From NCBI GenBank assembly GCA_017448845.1, contig JAFSKT010000112.1, positions 1 through 45,023 of the forward strand: a DNA stretch of 45,023 bases, written 5' to 3'. A program made the position numbers and the translations under genes. The first letter of the stretch is position 1; every line of letters begins with the position of its first letter. This stretch comes from Lachnospiraceae bacterium (GTDB lineage Bacteria > Bacillota > Clostridia > Lachnospirales > Lachnospiraceae). This document shows, piece after piece, positions 42,991 through 45,023 of the stretch. The notes beneath the pieces were generated by a model that did no database searches, was not told the origin of the DNA, and saw only the letters and a list, made by a program, of their open reading frames with translations.

Positions 42991-44721
42991 ATGGACGATT
43001 ACAGAAAGAATTATGAGTACTGGTTAAGCGACCCTTATTTTGACGAAGATACCAGGAATGAGCTGAAGGCCATCGGCAATGACGAGACCGAGATCCAGGA
43101 GAGGTTCTATAAGGATCTGGAATTCGGTACCGGAGGCTTGAGGGGTATCATCGGAGCGGGTACCAACCGCATGAATATTTATACTGTAAGGCGTGCGACC
43201 CAGGGATTGGCAAATTATATTCTGAAAGAGGGCACAGGAGACAAGGGCGTGGCCATAGCATATGACTGCAGAAGGATGTCCCCTGAATTTGCGGATGTTG
43301 CGGCTCTCTGTCTTGCAGCCAACGGGATAAAGGCCTATGTGTTTGATTCTCTCCGGCCTACACCCGAGCTTTCTTTCGCCATCAGATACCTAAAGTGCAC
43401 AGCAGGTATCGTGATCACTGCAAGCCACAATCCCCCTGAGTATAACGGATACAAGGCATACTGGGAGGACGGTGCCCAGGTGACTTCCCCCAGGGATACG
43501 GATATCGTTAAGGAAGTAGCTGCCATTAAGGACTTCAGCGAGGCGAAGACCATGGATATGGAGGAGGCTAAGAAAGCAGGCCTCTATAATGTGATCGGCA
43601 GTGACTTAGATGATGCATATATAGCGGAATTAAAGAAGCTTATCATCCATCCCGACATCATAAAGGAGATGTCAAAGGATATAAAGATCGTTTACTCACC
43701 CTTCCATGGCACCGGAAATGTGCCGGTAAGAAGAGTGCTGAAAGAGCTTGGATTTGAGAATGTATTTGTGGTTCCAGAGCAGGAGCTGCCGGATCCGGAT
43801 TTCACCACTCTGGATTACCCCAATCCGGAAGACCCAAAGGCCTTTACCTTAGCGCTTAAGCTTGCAAAGGAAAAGGATGCGGACATAGTTATGGCTACGG
43901 ATCCCGATGCGGACAGGCTGGGAATCTATGCAAAGGATTCCGCAACGGGAGAATATATCCCCTTCACCGGAAATATGTCCGGAATACTGATCGCGGAATA
44001 CCGCATAAGGGAACTCAAGGCAGCGGGAAAACTTCCGAAGAACGGTGCTGTTATAAAGACCATAGTTTCCTCAAATATGATAGATCCCATAGCTGCGGAG
44101 TATGAGCAGAAGCTTATAGAAGTGCTTACCGGATTCAAGTATATCGGCGAGCAGATCAAGTGGTTTGAAGAGCAGAACAGCTATGAATATGTATTCGGCT
44201 ATGAAGAATCCTATGGCTGTCTGGTCGGGACCCACGCAAGGGATAAGGACGCAGTCGATGCGGTAATGTGTCTTGCGGAAGTGGCGGCATGGTGCAAGAA
44301 GAACGGCATCACCGTATGGGATCAGATGGTTGAGATCTATAAGAAGTACGGATATTACCGTGAAGGAATACATACAGTTACCCTTAAGGGTATCGACGGC
44401 GCTAAGGAGATCAAGGGGATAATGGAGAGGATAAGGAATAATCCTCCTAAGGAATTCGCCGGTCTCGCCGTAAAGGAATTCAGGGATTACAAGGCGGATA
44501 AGGCCCTGAATATGGAGACGGGAGAGGAAAAGAAGACAGGTCTTCCCACCTCCGATGTGCTCTATTTCGATCTGGACAACAATTCCTGGTGCTGCGTACG
44601 TCCTTCCGGAACGGAGCCCAAGATCAAGTTCTACATGGGAGTTAAGGGAACCAGCCTTGAAGATTCCGAAGCAAGGCTTGAGGAACTGAAGAAAGAGGTT
44701 ATTAAAAAACTGGCTTCATGA
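42991..44721 (+). CDS. Phosphoglucomutase/phosphomannomutase family protein
   Basis: The 576-residue product belongs to the alpha-phosphohexomutases of Bacillota (PgcA-like length). It has FGTGGLRGIIGAGTNRMN, the catalytic-Ser loop ITASHNPPEYNGYKAYW, the metal loop ATDPDADRLGIY, the sugar loop GYEESYGCLVG and the phosphate loop RPSGTEPKIKFY. It interconverts glucose 6-phosphate and glucose 1-phosphate in the cytosol, supplying glgP/rmlA chemistry and nucleotide-sugar synthesis. Its stop overlaps the next gene by four bases (ATGA). Confidence 0.95.
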   Translation: MDDYRKNYEYWLSDPYFDEDTRNELKAIGNDETEIQERFYKDLEFGTGGLRGIIGAGTNRMNIYTVRRATQGLANYILKEGTGDKGVAIAYDCRRMSPEFADVAALCLAANGIKAYVFDSLRPTPELSFAIRYLKCTAGIVITASHNPPEYNGYKAYWEDGAQVTSPRDTDIVKEVAAIKDFSEAKTMDMEEAKKAGLYNVIGSDLDDAYIAELKKLIIHPDIIKEMSKDIKIVYSPFHGTGNVPVRRVLKELGFENVFVVPEQELPDPDFTTLDYPNPEDPKAFTLALKLAKEKDADIVMATDPDADRLGIYAKDSATGEYIPFTGNMSGILIAEYRIRELKAAGKLPKNGAVIKTIVSSNMIDPIAAEYEQKLIEVLTGFKYIGEQIKWFEEQNSYEYVFGYEESYGCLVGTHARDKDAVDAVMCLAEVAAWCKKNGITVWDQMVEIYKKYGYYREGIHTVTLKGIDGAKEIKGIMERIRNNPPKEFAGLAVKEFRDYKADKALNMETGEEKKTGLPTSDVLYFDLDNNSWCCVRPSGTEPKIKFYMGVKGTSLEDSEARLEELKKEVIKKLAS

Positions 44722-45023
44722 AAAGGCATATAAAGACGGCGGTTTACATAATACTTATTCTCCTTGCCGTCGTCTCGGTGATACAGGGCGCTAAAAACGC
44801 CCTGTATTACAGTCAGGATTTTCAATATGATGCGGCCCTGGCTCTCCGGTGCGGCATAAACCCTTATGAGGTGAGCCTCAGCGAAACCGGGATCATGTCC
44901 CAGGGACCTGTGGCAGAGTTTTACAGGGTTTTTGAGGAGGCGGGAGCTCCACAGAAGATGGAAGCTAACCAGTTTCCCAGTCTCCTTATGCTCCTCTTTC
45001 CCATGACCTTCCTGCCCTACAGG
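44718..45023 (+). CDS. Membrane protein, GT87/DUF2029-like, N-terminal fragment (3' truncated by window edge)
   Basis: An open frame of 102 codons starts at ATG 44718, overlapping the mutase stop by four bases, and runs off the window. A hydrophobic segment (about residues 7-23) is followed by YSQDFQYDAALALRCGINPYE and later NQFPSLLMLLFPMTFLPY. The Asp-rich loop after the first helix, then a G-x-NPY block and a Pro-containing hydrophobic stretch, resemble polyprenol-phosphate-dependent mannosyltransferases of the GT87/DUF2029 type. These are multi-pass enzymes using lipid-linked sugars on the outer face. Because most of it is missing, the family call is tentative. Confidence 0.6.
   Translation, partial: MKRHIKTAVYIILILLAVVSVIQGAKNALYYSQDFQYDAALALRCGINPYEVSLSETGIMSQGPVAEFYRVFEEAGAPQKMEANQFPSLLMLLFPMTFLPYR

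Overview
The window reads as the chromosome of a low-to-mid GC Gram-positive anaerobe, most likely a member of the Clostridia close to Lachnospiraceae. This is inferred from strong AGGAGG-type ribosome binding sites, tightly packed co-directional genes, a YvyF-type flagellar-operon protein, a TIGR01212-type radical SAM protein, a lipobox lipoprotein and an ABC-type surface-polysaccharide locus. No rRNA or species-level marker is present, so the genus is not claimed.

Layout. 1-1361: the 3' end of an acyl-ACP thioesterase-like gene, tRNA-Leu(UAG), a 505-base gene-free stretch of tandem hairpins, a promoter-plus-terminator unit that looks like a small RNA and a structured leader, then an unknown gene. 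1495-5034: tex, a small unknown gene and a radical SAM gene. 5113-9558: an operon of two flavodoxin-like proteins, a TetR regulator, a tRNA-dihydrouridine synthase and a SPOR-domain lipoprotein, behind a promoter with a dyad operator. 9579-10010 (minus): a YvyF-like zinc-ribbon protein.

10120-22473 is the most unusual part. Six co-directional genes encode (1) a two-barrel RNA polymerase/RdRP-like protein with a DFDSD metal motif, (2) a 1351-residue fusion of a Cas4/Dna2-type iron-sulfur nuclease with an SF1 Upf1/Dna2-type helicase, (3) an unknown 281-residue protein, (4) a ClpP-type protease with an intact triad, (5) a VirD4/TraG-type ATPase lacking membrane segments, and (6) a double AAA+ Clp-type unfoldase with an IGF tripeptide where ClpA and ClpC contact ClpP. 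No integrase, transposase, relaxase, capsid or other secretion gene accompanies them. Near-identical terminator-like hairpins sit immediately upstream of genes 3 and 6, with too little room for a promoter before the gene. I read this as a candidate undescribed nucleic-acid-processing plus proteolysis system, perhaps defensive; its function is inference.

22514-26791: a LacI-type regulator, glycogen phosphorylase and a divergent carbamate kinase. 26781-45023: a surface-polysaccharide region with an MBOAT acyltransferase and its SGNH-like partner, glycosyltransferases, rmlB, rmlA and rmlC (dTDP-sugar synthesis, with no rmlD here), a GH25 muramidase, the export pair Wzm and Wzt (Wzt with a C-terminal cargo-type domain), a WbdD-like methyltransferase-kinase candidate for chain termination, two large GT2 proteins, a 196-base palindromic element, phosphoglucomutase, and the start of a membrane protein resembling GT87. 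Together these would make sugar nucleotides, polymerise and cap a glycan, export it and acylate it.
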